From: Bradyrhizobium sp. MOS003
GTDB taxonomy: Bacteria > Pseudomonadota > Alphaproteobacteria > Rhizobiales > Xanthobacteraceae
Assembly (NCBI RefSeq): GCF_003020125.1
Contig: NZ_PYFW01000001.1
Span: forward strand, 1,922,001 to 1,986,000
DNA length: 64,000 nucleotides
Direction: 5' to 3'
A program made the translations under genes and the position numbers. How positions within the stretch are numbered: the stretch's first letter is position 1; every line of letters begins with the position of its first letter. Below the pieces are notes generated by a model. That model worked only from the letters and a program-made list of their open reading frames with translations. It did no database searches and was not told the origin of the DNA. Of the stretch, positions 18,929 through 27,643 are shown piece after piece.

Positions 18929-20038
18929 TCAGACCGGATCGAGAGCAAGGCAGTCCTCGGGGCGAAAGGTGACGAATACGTCTGCACCATGTGTCAGGCT
19001 GTCATGCGCGCCCGGCTGAAGCTTGACCATGAACTCGGCATTCCCCGAGACATCGAGCACGGCCAGCGCGTGGTCGCCGAGATAGATGGTGTTCTGCACC
19101 GTGGCCGGCAGGCGGTTCGGTCCGTCACTGGAGGCGCCGCCCGGAACGATGGTGATCCGCTCCGGCCGTACCGACAGGGAGGTCGATGTGCCCGCGCCTG
19201 ACACATTGACCGTCCGTGCGGTGACGGCCCCGCCGCCGGCCAGCGCGACGCGGCAATAATCCTTGTCGACCGTCTCGACGGTGCCTGAGAGCACGTTGTT
19301 CTCGCCGATGAAATGGGCGACGAAGCTGTTCACCGGATGCTCATACAGCGCGGCGGGCTTGTCGATCTGATGCACGATGCCGTTGTTGAACACGGCGATG
19401 CGGTCCGACATCGTGAGCGCTTCACTCTGATCGTGGGTCACGTAGACGACGGTGATGCCCATCGTCTCGTGCAATTGCTTGATCTCCAACTGCATCTGCT
19501 CCCGCAGGCGTTTGTCCAGGGCGCCGAGCGGCTCGTCCATCAGCACGAGTTGCGGATTGAAGACCAGTGCGCGGGCCAATGCCACGCGCTGCTGCTGGCC
19601 GCCGGACAGCTGCCCCGGCCGCCGGTGCGCCATTGTCTCCATCTTGATCATGCGCAGCGCTGCATTGACGCGCTCCTGCGCGTCCGCCTTGCCGATCTTG
19701 CGAACCGACAACGGGAAGGCGATGTTCTCCGCGATCGTCAGGTGCGGAAACAGGGCATAGTTCTGGAACACCATGCCTATATCGCGCTTGTGCGGGGGCA
19801 TGTTCTTGATCGGCCGGCCTGCGAGGTAGATCTCGCCTTGGGTCGGAACCTCGAAGCCGGCCAGCATCATCAGCGTGGTCGTCTTGCCCGAGCCCGACGG
19901 GCCGAGCAGGGTGATGAACTCGCCCTTCCTGATGTCGAGATCGAGGTTCTTCACCACGAGATGCTCGCCATCATAGGTCTTCTGAATGCCGGAAAAGCGC
20001 ACCAGTGCCGGCGCAGGCGTGACCATGCCGGCTTCCAT
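18929..20038 (-). CDS. polyamine-type ABC transporter ATP-binding protein (PotA-like)
   Basis: This 369-residue ATPase has Walker A GPSGSGKTTT, the Q-loop FQNYALFPHLT, signature LSGGQQQRVALARAL, Walker B LVLMDEPLGALD and the H-switch YVTHDQSEAL. A C-terminal TOBE domain (about 290-360) is typical of PotA. GAGGTCAAC before the ATG at 20038 is a fitting ribosome binding site. It is the first gene of the four-gene importer operon. Confidence 0.94.
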   Translation of the reverse strand: MEAGMVTPAPALVRFSGIQKTYDGEHLVVKNLDLDIRKGEFITLLGPSGSGKTTTLMMLAGFEVPTQGEIYLAGRPIKNMPPHKRDIGMVFQNYALFPHLTIAENIAFPLSVRKIGKADAQERVNAALRMIKMETMAHRRPGQLSGGQQQRVALARALVFNPQLVLMDEPLGALDKRLREQMQLEIKQLHETMGITVVYVTHDQSEALTMSDRIAVFNNGIVHQIDKPAALYEHPVNSFVAHFIGENNVLSGTVETVDKDYCRVALAGGGAVTARTVNVSGAGTSTSLSVRPERITIVPGGASSDGPNRLPATVQNTIYLGDHALAVLDVSGNAEFMVKLQPGAHDSLTHGADVFVTFRPEDCLALDPV

Positions 20039-20173
20039 GTTGACCTCGCGTTACCCACTATCGTGCTGTCAGCACCTCATTCGAGGTTGCGAGGATCAGC
20101 TTAGCACCCTCCGATCAGAATGCCAGCGGCGCAACCGATCGAGAGGCACCCAGCCGCGGCGAGTGAAGGCGAG

Positions 20174-21742
20174 CTACATCCCCGACAGCTTGCTCACAAA
20201 CACATTCAGCGAGCCGCCGGCTTCCGCGACCACGCGCAGCGTCTTGGAATCGAAGGCGATGTCGGCCAGCGTCAGGCTGTCGATTTTGGCGTCGACCTTG
20301 ACGCCGTCCTCGCTTTTCTGGAAGTCTGCGATGACGCCAGCGATCTTCTCGCGCGCGTTGGCGGCGATCGGCTTCAGGTCAAGCGAGGCCCTCTGCAGCA
20401 GTGCCTGCTGCATCTGCGGCACCGCCGCGCGCGCCGCCGCGCCGAGCAGTCCGAAGGCCGCTTCGGACTCGACCGCTAGCTGGATGTCGGTGAGCCGCAG
20501 CGTCTGCTGCGCCTGGTCGAGCACGGGCCGGCCCCAGATGTGCACGGTCGCCTCGGCGCCGAGACCGAGCCAGCTCTTCTTTTCCTTGGCGCGCACCAGC
20601 AGCGAGATCAGCAGGCGCTCGCCCGACGGGACCACGTTGACGCTCTTGACCGTGACATCGACGGGGCCGGAGCCGTCCTCGGGATAGGTGCGGCCAACCA
20701 TCTGCGCGGCGATCAGCTTGTTGATCTCGGTGAAGGGCACGTCGATGGGCACGCCAATGTTCACGCCGGTGCCGCTCGGCGGCACAATCGAGATCTTGTC
20801 GGGGAACGGGCAGTCCGGCTTGGTCTGCGTCGACGTCACGCGCGTCTCCGCTTCCAGGCCCATCAGCAGCGTCACGGCCTGGGCATCGACCCGCGGCTGC
20901 GCGGCGATGGCACGGATCGGCTTCATCTCCAGCCAGAGCGGCGGCAGTGCGGCCGAGGCGCCCGAGCCCTGCAGCGGGATCGAGCGGCAGGCCTTGGCCC
21001 ATTGCTGCTTGGCGTTCTCGCGCAGGCCCGGATCGTTGCGGATCCGCTCGGAGACGATGTTGATCTGCTCGCCGACATTCTTGTCGATCAGCGGCTTCAC
21101 CTGTGCCGGCACGTTGACCTTGGCGCCGGCGACGTTGAGGTTGGTGTCGCCGAGATTGACCTGGGCGCCGAGATTGGGCTCGAGATGCCAGTTGGCCGCG
21201 AGCTTCGGGCGCGAGGTGACGACGACGTTGCCCCTGATCTCGGCGCTGGCGTTCAAATTCTTGATGTTGACGGCGCCGATCCGTTTCGCCGCGTCACCGC
21301 CGAGCACGCTGCCGAGCGCGTCGCCGAGCGCGCCGGTGGCTTTCGAGGACAGCGAGCCCGTGACGTTCAGCTTGCCGTTGAGCGGCGTCGAGATCGTCAG
21401 CACGTCCCTGTCGCCGGCAGCCGCCATCGGTCCGCGCACGGCGGTCCAGCCGATGTCGGCGTTCTCCAGGATCTGCGAGATCGGGTTGTCGGCCTTCCCG
21501 GCGAAATTGCGCGGCGCGGCCTTCTCGGCCTGGTCGCGGATCGCCGACAGCGCGATGGCGACCGGCGCGATCACGATCGAGCTCTTCGACGCCGGCGGCA
21601 GCGGAGGCAATTGCGCCACGGGTGGTGCCGAATTCGTCGCGCGCGGCGACAGCAGATCCATCGCCTTCAAGCTGATGAAGAACGACGCCGCGAGCACCGC
21701 GACGGCGATCATGATGGTCTTCAGATTCAACGTCAGTCGCAT
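20174..21742 (-). CDS. DUF4403 family membrane-anchored protein
   Basis: The 522-residue product has an N-terminal TM anchor (TIMIAVAVLAASFFISLKAM), a short Pro-rich linker and a long periplasmic body with the features of DUF4403: SSIVIAPVAIALSAIRDQAE, AWKVHIWGRP-like strands (here ATVHIWGRPVLDQAQQTLRL) and a C-terminal half of two similar barrel-like lobes. BPI-like tubular lipid-binding folds have been proposed for this family. GGGGGATCG precedes the ATG. Function is unknown; it stands alone. Confidence 0.8.
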   Translation of the reverse strand: MRLTLNLKTIMIAVAVLAASFFISLKAMDLLSPRATNSAPPVAQLPPLPPASKSSIVIAPVAIALSAIRDQAEKAAPRNFAGKADNPISQILENADIGWTAVRGPMAAAGDRDVLTISTPLNGKLNVTGSLSSKATGALGDALGSVLGGDAAKRIGAVNIKNLNASAEIRGNVVVTSRPKLAANWHLEPNLGAQVNLGDTNLNVAGAKVNVPAQVKPLIDKNVGEQINIVSERIRNDPGLRENAKQQWAKACRSIPLQGSGASAALPPLWLEMKPIRAIAAQPRVDAQAVTLLMGLEAETRVTSTQTKPDCPFPDKISIVPPSGTGVNIGVPIDVPFTEINKLIAAQMVGRTYPEDGSGPVDVTVKSVNVVPSGERLLISLLVRAKEKKSWLGLGAEATVHIWGRPVLDQAQQTLRLTDIQLAVESEAAFGLLGAAARAAVPQMQQALLQRASLDLKPIAANAREKIAGVIADFQKSEDGVKVDAKIDSLTLADIAFDSKTLRVVAEAGGSLNVFVSKLSGM

Positions 21743-21879
21743 CGATCCCCCAGGCCGCCCCGGCAGGAATTCTACAGGGCAGGCGCGGAGGGCGCTAGAG
21801 CGTAACCGTGGGGTGGAATTGGGGCGAATGGGTTAACGGCACGACCGATCGTTGCTGCGCATTCAGACCATCGTCAGGT

Positions 21880-22518
21880 CTAGCCTTGCCGGGGACGGCG
21901 GACCGCTCTCACATTGCCGTTAGCACCGCCGCCGCAGAAGAAGCGATCGCCGCCGTCGGATTCCAACCCTGACACCATGGTCCCGGCAGGCAGGTCGAGC
22001 TGCTCGAGCACTTTGCCGGTTTCCGGGTCGATCCGCCTGATATCGCTGTCCTCGCCTTCCCAGGTGCCGTGCCAGAGTTCGCCGTCGACCCAGGTCACCC
22101 CGGTCACGAAGCGCTTGCTCTCGATGGTGCGAAGGACCTTTCCCGTATCAGGATCGACCTGGTGGATCTTGCGCTCGCGATATTGCCCGACCCACAGCGA
22201 GCCTTCGGCCCAGGCCAAGCCGGAATCGCCACCGCCGCCCGGCGCCGGAATGCTGGTGAGCACCTTGCCTGAGGCGGCGTCGATCTTCTGGATGCGATCC
22301 TCGGCGATCTGGAACAGGTGCCGGCCGTCGAACGCGGTGCCCGCATGGGCCGCGACTTCGAGGGAGCGCGCGACCTTGCCGCTCTCCGGATCGACCGCAT
22401 TCAGTTTGTCGCCGGACGCGAACCAGACATGGGTGCCGTCATAGGTCACGCCATGCACGGCCTCGACGCCGGCAAAAGGTCCGTACTCCCTGACGATCTC
22501 GGCGGCTGAACGCTTCAT
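21880..22518 (-). CDS. beta-propeller protein with repeating DPETGKV blades
   Basis: The 212-residue product consists of about five similar units of roughly 40 residues, each with a strand ending in a DPxTGKV-type turn (AVDPESGKVARS, KIDAASGKVLTS, QVDPDTGKVLRT, RIDPETGKVLEQ) and a conserved W or LW (WFASG, LWVGQ, LWHGTW). This resembles glutamine cyclotransferase-like or streptogramin-lyase-like propellers. No signal peptide is present, so it is cytosolic. The enzyme activity is unknown. Confidence 0.7.
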   Translation of the reverse strand: MKRSAAEIVREYGPFAGVEAVHGVTYDGTHVWFASGDKLNAVDPESGKVARSLEVAAHAGTAFDGRHLFQIAEDRIQKIDAASGKVLTSIPAPGGGGDSGLAWAEGSLWVGQYRERKIHQVDPDTGKVLRTIESKRFVTGVTWVDGELWHGTWEGEDSDIRRIDPETGKVLEQLDLPAGTMVSGLESDGGDRFFCGGGANGNVRAVRRPRQG

Positions 22519-22547
22519 GTGCTCGCTCCCTGTGATGTGCTCCTACC

Positions 22548-23768
22548 TTACGTCTTCAGAAGCGGTCCCGGGAGTAACAAGCCTGTCGGGAAACCCGGGA
22601 CGGGCGGCATCATCCAGCGCCGCGCCCGCCCATGCCCGAACGACTGCACCTTTTTCGATCGCGCCAGCTCGTCGAGGGCCCGCTGCACCGTGCGCGCGCT
22701 GGTCCCGAGCGCTAGCGCGAGCGCCGAGCTCGACCATGGCTCGCCGTCGGAGAGGAAGGCGAGGACAGCCGCGTGCTTCTCCTCGACTGGCCGCGCCAGC
22801 ACCAGGACCTGTCGCGTCTTGCGCGGCGTCAGGGCAAAACCCTGCTTCGTCGCGGCCACATCGGCGAGTGGCCTGAGCTTGGCGCGGAGCCGGCCGATCT
22901 CCACCCGCAGGCGCGCTCGGTGCGATTCATCGACGTGTCTCGCCCGAAACGCCGCTGCCATCAGCGCCTCGCGCGTGACGTCCGTGGGCCAAGCCTGCGC
23001 CAGGATGCGGGCGAGCGCGAACAGCACCGGGCGGGTCCCGAGCGATACGATCTTGTCCCGCCTGCGCACCGCATGATGGAAGGCGTCCACGACCAGTGCG
23101 TCCGAAGCCGCGAGCTCCTCGACCTGCTCCAGCAGCAACGGACGTTCGTCGCCACGCGTGATCAGGCGCGCTGCCGGCGTATCGAGCACGCGGTTCGTGC
23201 TCTCGACCTCCGCTGTAAGCCCGGGGATGCCTGCCAGGCTCGCTGCGCGAGCCGCCCGGGCAAGCGCCGCGCGCGCATCTTTGGTTCTGAGCCGCCGGAT
23301 TGCGATGCCGGCGACCACGAGCTCACGGATGACCTGCGGGGCAGGCGGCAGCGGGGAGGGGCCGAGCTCGGCGAGGATACGCTCGGCTTCGTCGAGCCGT
23401 CCCACGAGAAGGAGGCGGCGCGCCTCGATGTGGCCTGCGTGCGTAGCATTGGCGACATCGCCGTGCTTTTCGAGCGTCGTCCGTGCCGCCGCGAGCATTT
23501 TCGCCGGCCAGCTCAGGTCGCGCGAGACCAGTGCAATCTCGGCTTCGGCCACCACGCATCTCGCGCGCGCCACCGCCTCGCGCGGACCGAACGCGCGCGC
23601 CGCGCTGCGCAGCAGCGTCTTCGCCTTTGCGAGGTCGCCGAGCTGCGCCATCGCGATGCCGCGCAGCGCCAGCGACGGCGCGTCGTTGCGCAGCGCGACG
23701 CGGTTCAGCGCGCCGAGCGGATCGCCGGCCTCGAGCGCACGTGCTGCGGCATTGATCAGCGACTCCAT
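22548..23768 (-). CDS. TPR-type regulator with C-terminal winged helix-turn-helix
   Basis: The 406-residue protein starts MESLINAAARALEAGDPLG and has TPR-like helical repeats up to about residue 240 (many LARA and AEAEIAL blocks). It ends with a winged helix: WSSSALALALGTSARTVQRALDELARS. There is a middle DNA-binding-like region (RLRVEIGRLRAKLRPL) that recalls the BTAD or OmpR wing. The ATG at 23768 is chosen because the repeats begin there. It is divergent from a DUF899 gene; co-occurrence suggests it controls that gene. Confidence 0.65.
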   Translation of the reverse strand: MESLINAAARALEAGDPLGALNRVALRNDAPSLALRGIAMAQLGDLAKAKTLLRSAARAFGPREAVARARCVVAEAEIALVSRDLSWPAKMLAAARTTLEKHGDVANATHAGHIEARRLLLVGRLDEAERILAELGPSPLPPAPQVIRELVVAGIAIRRLRTKDARAALARAARAASLAGIPGLTAEVESTNRVLDTPAARLITRGDERPLLLEQVEELAASDALVVDAFHHAVRRRDKIVSLGTRPVLFALARILAQAWPTDVTREALMAAAFRARHVDESHRARLRVEIGRLRAKLRPLADVAATKQGFALTPRKTRQVLVLARPVEEKHAAVLAFLSDGEPWSSSALALALGTSARTVQRALDELARSKKVQSFGHGRARRWMMPPVPGFPTGLLLPGPLLKT

Positions 23769-23858
23769 GTCAATCCCGCCACACTTGTTACTCTCACCGC
23801 GCAACTGCGAGGTGCCAGAATTCGTTGGCAGGACGTCGAGCAAGAGGTTTGGAGAGCC

Positions 23859-24653
23859 ATGATGACATCAATAGACAACGCCGGGACGAACGGACAGGCC
23901 GCCATGCAGACGCCGCCGGTGGTGTCGCTGCAGGACTGGGAGGCCGCCCGTCAGCAACTGCTGGTGAATGAAAAGGCGCATACCCGTGCCCGCGACGCGC
24001 TCGCCGCCGAGCGCCGGCGCATGCCGTGGATGGAAGTTGCCAAAACCTATGCGTTCGGGGGGCCCGGCGGCAAGGTCAGCCTGATCGACCTGTTCCAGGG
24101 GCGACGGCAGCTGATCGTGTACCGCGCCTTCTTCGAGCCCGGCGTGTTCGGCTGGCCCGATCATGCCTGTCGCGGCTGCTCGATGGTGGCCGACCAGGTC
24201 GCCCATGTCTCGCATCTGAATGCCCGCGACACCACGCTGGTGTTTGCCTCGCGGGCGCGGCAGGCCGACATCAGTAGGCTGAAGAAGCGGATGGGCTGGA
24301 CCATGCCGTGGGTCACGATCACCGACAGCTTCGACGCCGATTTCGGCGTTGACGAATGGCACGGCACGAACGTGTTCTACCATGACGGGACGCGAATCTT
24401 TCGCACCTATTTCGTCAAGAGCCGCGGCGACGAGCAGATGGGCGGCACCTGGAACTATCTCGATATCACCCCGCTCGGCCGCCAGGAGGTATGGGAGGAT
24501 TCGCCGAAGGGCTATCCGCAGACACCGACCTACAAATGGTGGAACTGGCACGACAGCTATACGGAAGGTGCTGCGCCCGACCAAAAATGGGTTGAGATCT
24601 CCGATGCCGGCGAGAAGGCCTTTCGCGAGGAGGCAGCGGAAGGGCGTGACTAG
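23859..24653 (+). CDS. DUF899 thioredoxin-fold family protein
   Basis: The 264-residue product is a clear DUF899 member: VSLQDWEAARQQLLVNEKAH, ERRRMPWMEV, FGGPGGKVSLIDLFQGRRQL, the CRGCSMVADQVAHVSHLNAR block, and WNYLDITPLGRQE. The family has a thioredoxin-like fold and is often linked to regulators; its redox role has not been settled. Two ATGs (23859 and 23862) lie together after AAGAGGTTTGGAGAGCC. It is followed by a GTG-started membrane gene that overlaps its stop. Confidence 0.9.
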   Translation: MMTSIDNAGTNGQAAMQTPPVVSLQDWEAARQQLLVNEKAHTRARDALAAERRRMPWMEVAKTYAFGGPGGKVSLIDLFQGRRQLIVYRAFFEPGVFGWPDHACRGCSMVADQVAHVSHLNARDTTLVFASRARQADISRLKKRMGWTMPWVTITDSFDADFGVDEWHGTNVFYHDGTRIFRTYFVKSRGDEQMGGTWNYLDITPLGRQEVWEDSPKGYPQTPTYKWWNWHDSYTEGAAPDQKWVEISDAGEKAFREEAAEGRD

Positions 24654-24915
24654 TCCCGTCAGCATAACTGCCGGCGCTGGCCGCGACGGCGTGGCGGCGG
24701 CGCGCCGTCTCGCCGGGTGGCTTGGTCTGGCCGCCTCGCCGACCTTTGCGATGATGGCGCTGCTGACGGCCGTGGTCGGGAGTGGGCCGGCGGACATGCT
24801 GTGCGCCGGGCAGGGCTCTCTGCTCGGCGGCATGGTGCCGATGTATCTTCTGATGAGCGCGTTTCACTCGGCCGCGTGGCTGCGGGTGATCGCGGAGCGG
24901 CTGCCGTCGGAATGA
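24646..24915 (+). CDS. small inner-membrane protein coupled to the DUF899 gene
   Basis: The GTG at 24646 overlaps the DUF899 stop by eight bases, giving an 89-residue protein with two or three TM segments (LGLAASPTFAMMALLTAVVG and SLLGGMVPMYLLMSAFHSAA). Similar small membrane proteins accompany DUF899 genes in other rhizobia, from memory. Function is unknown. Confidence 0.7.
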   Translation: MTSPVSITAGAGRDGVAAARRLAGWLGLAASPTFAMMALLTAVVGSGPADMLCAGQGSLLGGMVPMYLLMSAFHSAAWLRVIAERLPSE

Positions 24916-24921
24916 ACGCCC

Positions 24922-24989
24922 CATCCTTCGAGACGCGCGCAAGGGCGCGCTCCTCAAGGAGCCCGCTGAAGGCGGGCGTCTCGAGGATG
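24922..24989. repeat. palindromic repeat (CATCCTTCGAGACGC)
   Basis: CATCCTTCGAGACGC at the left is mirrored by GCGTCTCGAGGATG at the right; the inside has GCGCGCAAGGGCGCGC and CCCGCTGAAGGCGGG hairpins. It fills the gap between the two convergent genes ending at 24915 and 25033. Confidence 0.75.
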
Positions 24990-25032
24990 CACCGCGATTT
25001 CCAACGCAAGTCAAAGCGTTGCGTCAGGGCCG

Positions 25033-25452
25033 CTATTGCCCGCCCGCCGCCTGCAGATATGCCACCACCTTCGCCGCCTCCTCTGCCGAGATGCCGCCAT
25101 AGGGCTGCATCTTGTTGCCGGACACCACCTCGTCGGGCTTGACCATGAAGCGCGTGAGCTTGTCCTGGTCCCAGACGAAACCGGCATCCTTCATTGCGGA
25201 CGAGTAATTGTAGTCCGGCAGCGAGCCGGCCTTGCGTCCAAGGATCTTGTCGAGGTTGGGGCCAAGGCGGTTGTCGCCTTCCTTCACGGAATGGCAGGTG
25301 CGGCAGGAATTGTTGAAGGCTTGGTGGGCCGACTCGTCGCCCGCAGGCTGCTGCGCGCGCGAGGAGGGGGTGGAGAGAAGCAGTGTTACCGCTCCGGTGG
25401 CCGCGATCGTGCGCAGCCATGAACTTCGTGGCGTCGGCAGGCGTGATTGCAT
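25033..25452 (-). CDS. class I c-type cytochrome
   Basis: The 138-residue protein has an N-terminal signal/anchor (TIAATGAVTLLLSTPSSRA), a single haem-attachment site C50-R-T-C53-H54, and the probable axial methionine M115 in NKMQPYGGIS. Length and the LGPNLDKILGRKAGSLPDYN block fit cytochrome c2/c550-type electron carriers. It should work in the periplasm. The ATG at 25452 is chosen; another lies 14 codons upstream in frame. It stands alone. Confidence 0.85.
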   Translation of the reverse strand: MQSRLPTPRSSWLRTIAATGAVTLLLSTPSSRAQQPAGDESAHQAFNNSCRTCHSVKEGDNRLGPNLDKILGRKAGSLPDYNYSSAMKDAGFVWDQDKLTRFMVKPDEVVSGNKMQPYGGISAEEAAKVVAYLQAAGGQ

Positions 25453-25515
25453 CTGCGCCTCTATCGGAGTTCGCGCCGCAACACGCGAGCGCACCGGGAT
25501 GTCGAGGGCAAACGG

Positions 25516-25545
25516 AAACGGCCCCGGTAGGTTCCGGGGCCGTTT
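25516..25545 (-). terminator. hairpin terminator after the L,D-transpeptidase gene
   Basis: AAACGGCCCCGG and CCGGGGCCGTTT form a perfect 12-bp stem with a six-base loop, 22 bases past the stop at 25567. The A and T runs at the stem ends make it usable on the minus strand, in the gap to the cytochrome start. Confidence 0.75.
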
Positions 25546-25566
25546 GCGTCACAATGTCCTGTCGCG

Positions 25567-26283
25567 TTAGCGCGTCGCAGTTCCGAGCTCGGCTCTCCGT
25601 TCCGTCATCGGCAGCACGATCACCTTGGTGCCGACGTTGACGCGGGAATAGAGGTCGGAAACGTCCTCATTGGTCAAGCGGATGCAGCCGGAGGAGACGC
25701 GCTTGCCGATCGTGTCGGGGGCGTTGGTGCCGTGGATGCGGTAGATGGTGCCGCCGAGATACATGGCGCGGGCGCCGAGCGGATTGCCGGGGCCACCGGC
25801 CATGTGGCGCGGCAGATAGGGCTGGCGGGCGATCATTTCCGGCGGCGGAGTCCAGGCCGGCCACTCGGCCTTTCTGGTGACGGACTGGGTGCCCGACCAG
25901 GTGAAACCATCGCGGCCGACGCCGATGCCGTAGCGCAGCGCCTGGCCGTTGCCGAGCACGTAATAAAGATAGGTGTTGGGCGTGTCGATGATGATGGTGC
26001 CCGGCGCCTCGCGCGTCGCGTAGGAGACGGTCTGGCGGCGGAAGCGCGCCGGCATCTCCACGGCGTCCTGATCTTCGGACGGCTCGGTCTGATAGGTCGG
26101 CGCCTGGTAGGGCTGGTAGGGCTGGAGCGGCTGCGGCGCAGCGAACGGCGGCAGCGGCTGGAAGAAGGGGAAGAGCTGCACCGGCGCGGCCTTGGCTGCA
26201 CCCGCGAATGCGATTGCGGAGACCGCGACTGCGCCAAAAGCAACGGCGCGCGAAAAAATCCTGAACGTGTCCAGATTGAACAT
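25567..26283 (-). CDS. exported L,D-transpeptidase (YkuD domain)
   Basis: The 238-residue protein has a signal peptide (IFSRAVAFGAVAVSAIAFAG, cleaved near AKA) and a Pro/Gln-rich linker (residues about 38-75). The YkuD domain has the catalytic signature HGTNAPDTIGKRVSSGCIRL with nucleophile C200. Such enzymes form 3-3 peptidoglycan crosslinks or attach outer-membrane proteins. The ATG at 26283 is the natural family start; a longer upstream frame without resemblance exists. Confidence 0.92.
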   Translation of the reverse strand: MFNLDTFRIFSRAVAFGAVAVSAIAFAGAAKAAPVQLFPFFQPLPPFAAPQPLQPYQPYQAPTYQTEPSEDQDAVEMPARFRRQTVSYATREAPGTIIIDTPNTYLYYVLGNGQALRYGIGVGRDGFTWSGTQSVTRKAEWPAWTPPPEMIARQPYLPRHMAGGPGNPLGARAMYLGGTIYRIHGTNAPDTIGKRVSSGCIRLTNEDVSDLYSRVNVGTKVIVLPMTERRAELGTATR

Positions 26284-26482
26284 GTGATCGCCCCTGTTTG
26301 CTCGGTGGTCTCGGCCACCGCGGCACCATTGCGGTGCTCCGTTGCCTGGATCACTAACGGCAAAACGTTTCGGGACATTTGCGCGGAAAACCGAAAACGG
26401 TTTCGTCGCGGAAAGGATTGTTTCATGACAGTTTCGTGGCCGCAGGCGCTCGTTGACGAACAAAACGGTGGGCCGACACTTC

Positions 26483-26494
26483 TGTGACGTCACA
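26483..26494. promoter_or_regulatory. short perfect palindrome upstream of the glycosyltransferase gene
   Basis: TGTGACGTCACA is a perfect 12-bp inverted repeat, 63 bases before the ATG at 26558 and between divergent promoters. It could be an operator, but no family can be assigned and chance occurrence is possible. Confidence 0.3.
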
Positions 26495-26557
26495 CGCCTG
26501 AAATATCCTTCGTTGATGGTCGGAAACCGAGAATCATCAAACTCTCGGGATTTTCCG

Positions 26558-27610
26558 ATGCGGGTATTAATCGCGACTGACGCCTGGCATCCCCAGGTTA
26601 ACGGTGTGGTCCGCACCCTGACCTCGCTGGCGAATGCCGCCAAGGCGCTGGATGTCGAGATCGACTTCCTGACGCCGGACGGCTTTCCGTCCTGGCCGTT
26701 GCCGACCTATCCGGGCCTTCGCATCGCGCTGCCGAGCGGAAAGGAGATCGCGCGGCGGATCGAGAAGGCGGCGCCGGACGCGCTGCACATCGCGACCGAA
26801 GGCCCGATCGGCTGGGCGGCGCGGGCCTATTGCCGCCGCAACCGGCTCGCCTTCACCACCTCCTATACGACGCGCTTTCCCGAATATGTCGCGGTGCGGA
26901 CCGGCATCCCCGCGGCCGTCGGCTATGTCGTGCTGCGCCACTTCCACGATGCCGCCGCGATGACCATGGTGGCGACGCCCTCGCTGCGGCAGGAACTCGC
27001 CGAGCGCGGCTTCAAGCGGCTCGGCTTCTGGACGCGCGGCGTCGATACCGAGCAGTTCCATCCCGACGATCCCGCCAGCCTCGATCTGCCGGGCCCGATC
27101 TTCATGACCATGGGCCGGGTCGCGGTCGAGAAGAATCTCGAAGCGTTTCTTTCGCTCGATCTGCCCGGCACCAAGGTCGTCGTCGGCGATGGCCCGCAGA
27201 AGACGGCGCTCGAGAAGAAATATCCGGATGCGGTCTTCCTCGGCGAGAAGAAGGGCGCCGATCTCACCGCGCATCTCGCCGCCGCTGACGTGTTCGTGTT
27301 TCCGAGCCTGACCGATACGTTCGGCGTGGTGCAGCTGGAGGCGCTGGCCTGCGGCACGCCGGTCGCGGCGTTCCCCGTGACGGGGCCCAAGGATGTGATC
27401 GCCGGTCATCCGATCGGTGCGATCGACCACGATCTGCGGTCCGCGTGCCTGCGCGCGCTCACCATCTCGCGCGAGACCTGCCGCAACTTCGCGCTGGAGC
27501 GCTCCTGGGAAAACAGCGCGCGCCAGTTCGTCGGCAACCTCACCTCACTTCAGCCCAGCCGCGTCTTGCGCGCCACGCCTCGGGTGGCGCGGCGGCCGGT
27601 GCGCGGCTGA
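26558..27610 (+). CDS. GT4-family glycosyltransferase
   Basis: The 350-residue GT-B protein begins MRVLIATDAWHPQVNGVVRT, the start of GT4 enzymes that transfer a sugar to a lipid acceptor (SqdX, MgtA, glycolipid synthases). The acceptor domain is followed by the nucleotide-sugar domain with GRVAVEKNLEAFLSLDLPG, VVGDGPQKTALEKKYP and the EX7E-like region DTFGVVQLEALACGTPVAAF. The sugar and acceptor cannot be read from sequence. It is followed by a methyltransferase gene 33 bases downstream. Confidence 0.85.
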   Translation: MRVLIATDAWHPQVNGVVRTLTSLANAAKALDVEIDFLTPDGFPSWPLPTYPGLRIALPSGKEIARRIEKAAPDALHIATEGPIGWAARAYCRRNRLAFTTSYTTRFPEYVAVRTGIPAAVGYVVLRHFHDAAAMTMVATPSLRQELAERGFKRLGFWTRGVDTEQFHPDDPASLDLPGPIFMTMGRVAVEKNLEAFLSLDLPGTKVVVGDGPQKTALEKKYPDAVFLGEKKGADLTAHLAAADVFVFPSLTDTFGVVQLEALACGTPVAAFPVTGPKDVIAGHPIGAIDHDLRSACLRALTISRETCRNFALERSWENSARQFVGNLTSLQPSRVLRATPRVARRPVRG

Positions 27611-27643
27611 TCCATTCTTTGACCCACAGCGAGAACCTCATCG

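Noticed and set aside
26483..26494. CRP-type site in the palindrome TGTGACGTCACA
   Set aside because: Half-sites TGTGA and TCACA are spaced by only two bases, not the six required for CRP; kept only as a generic palindrome.
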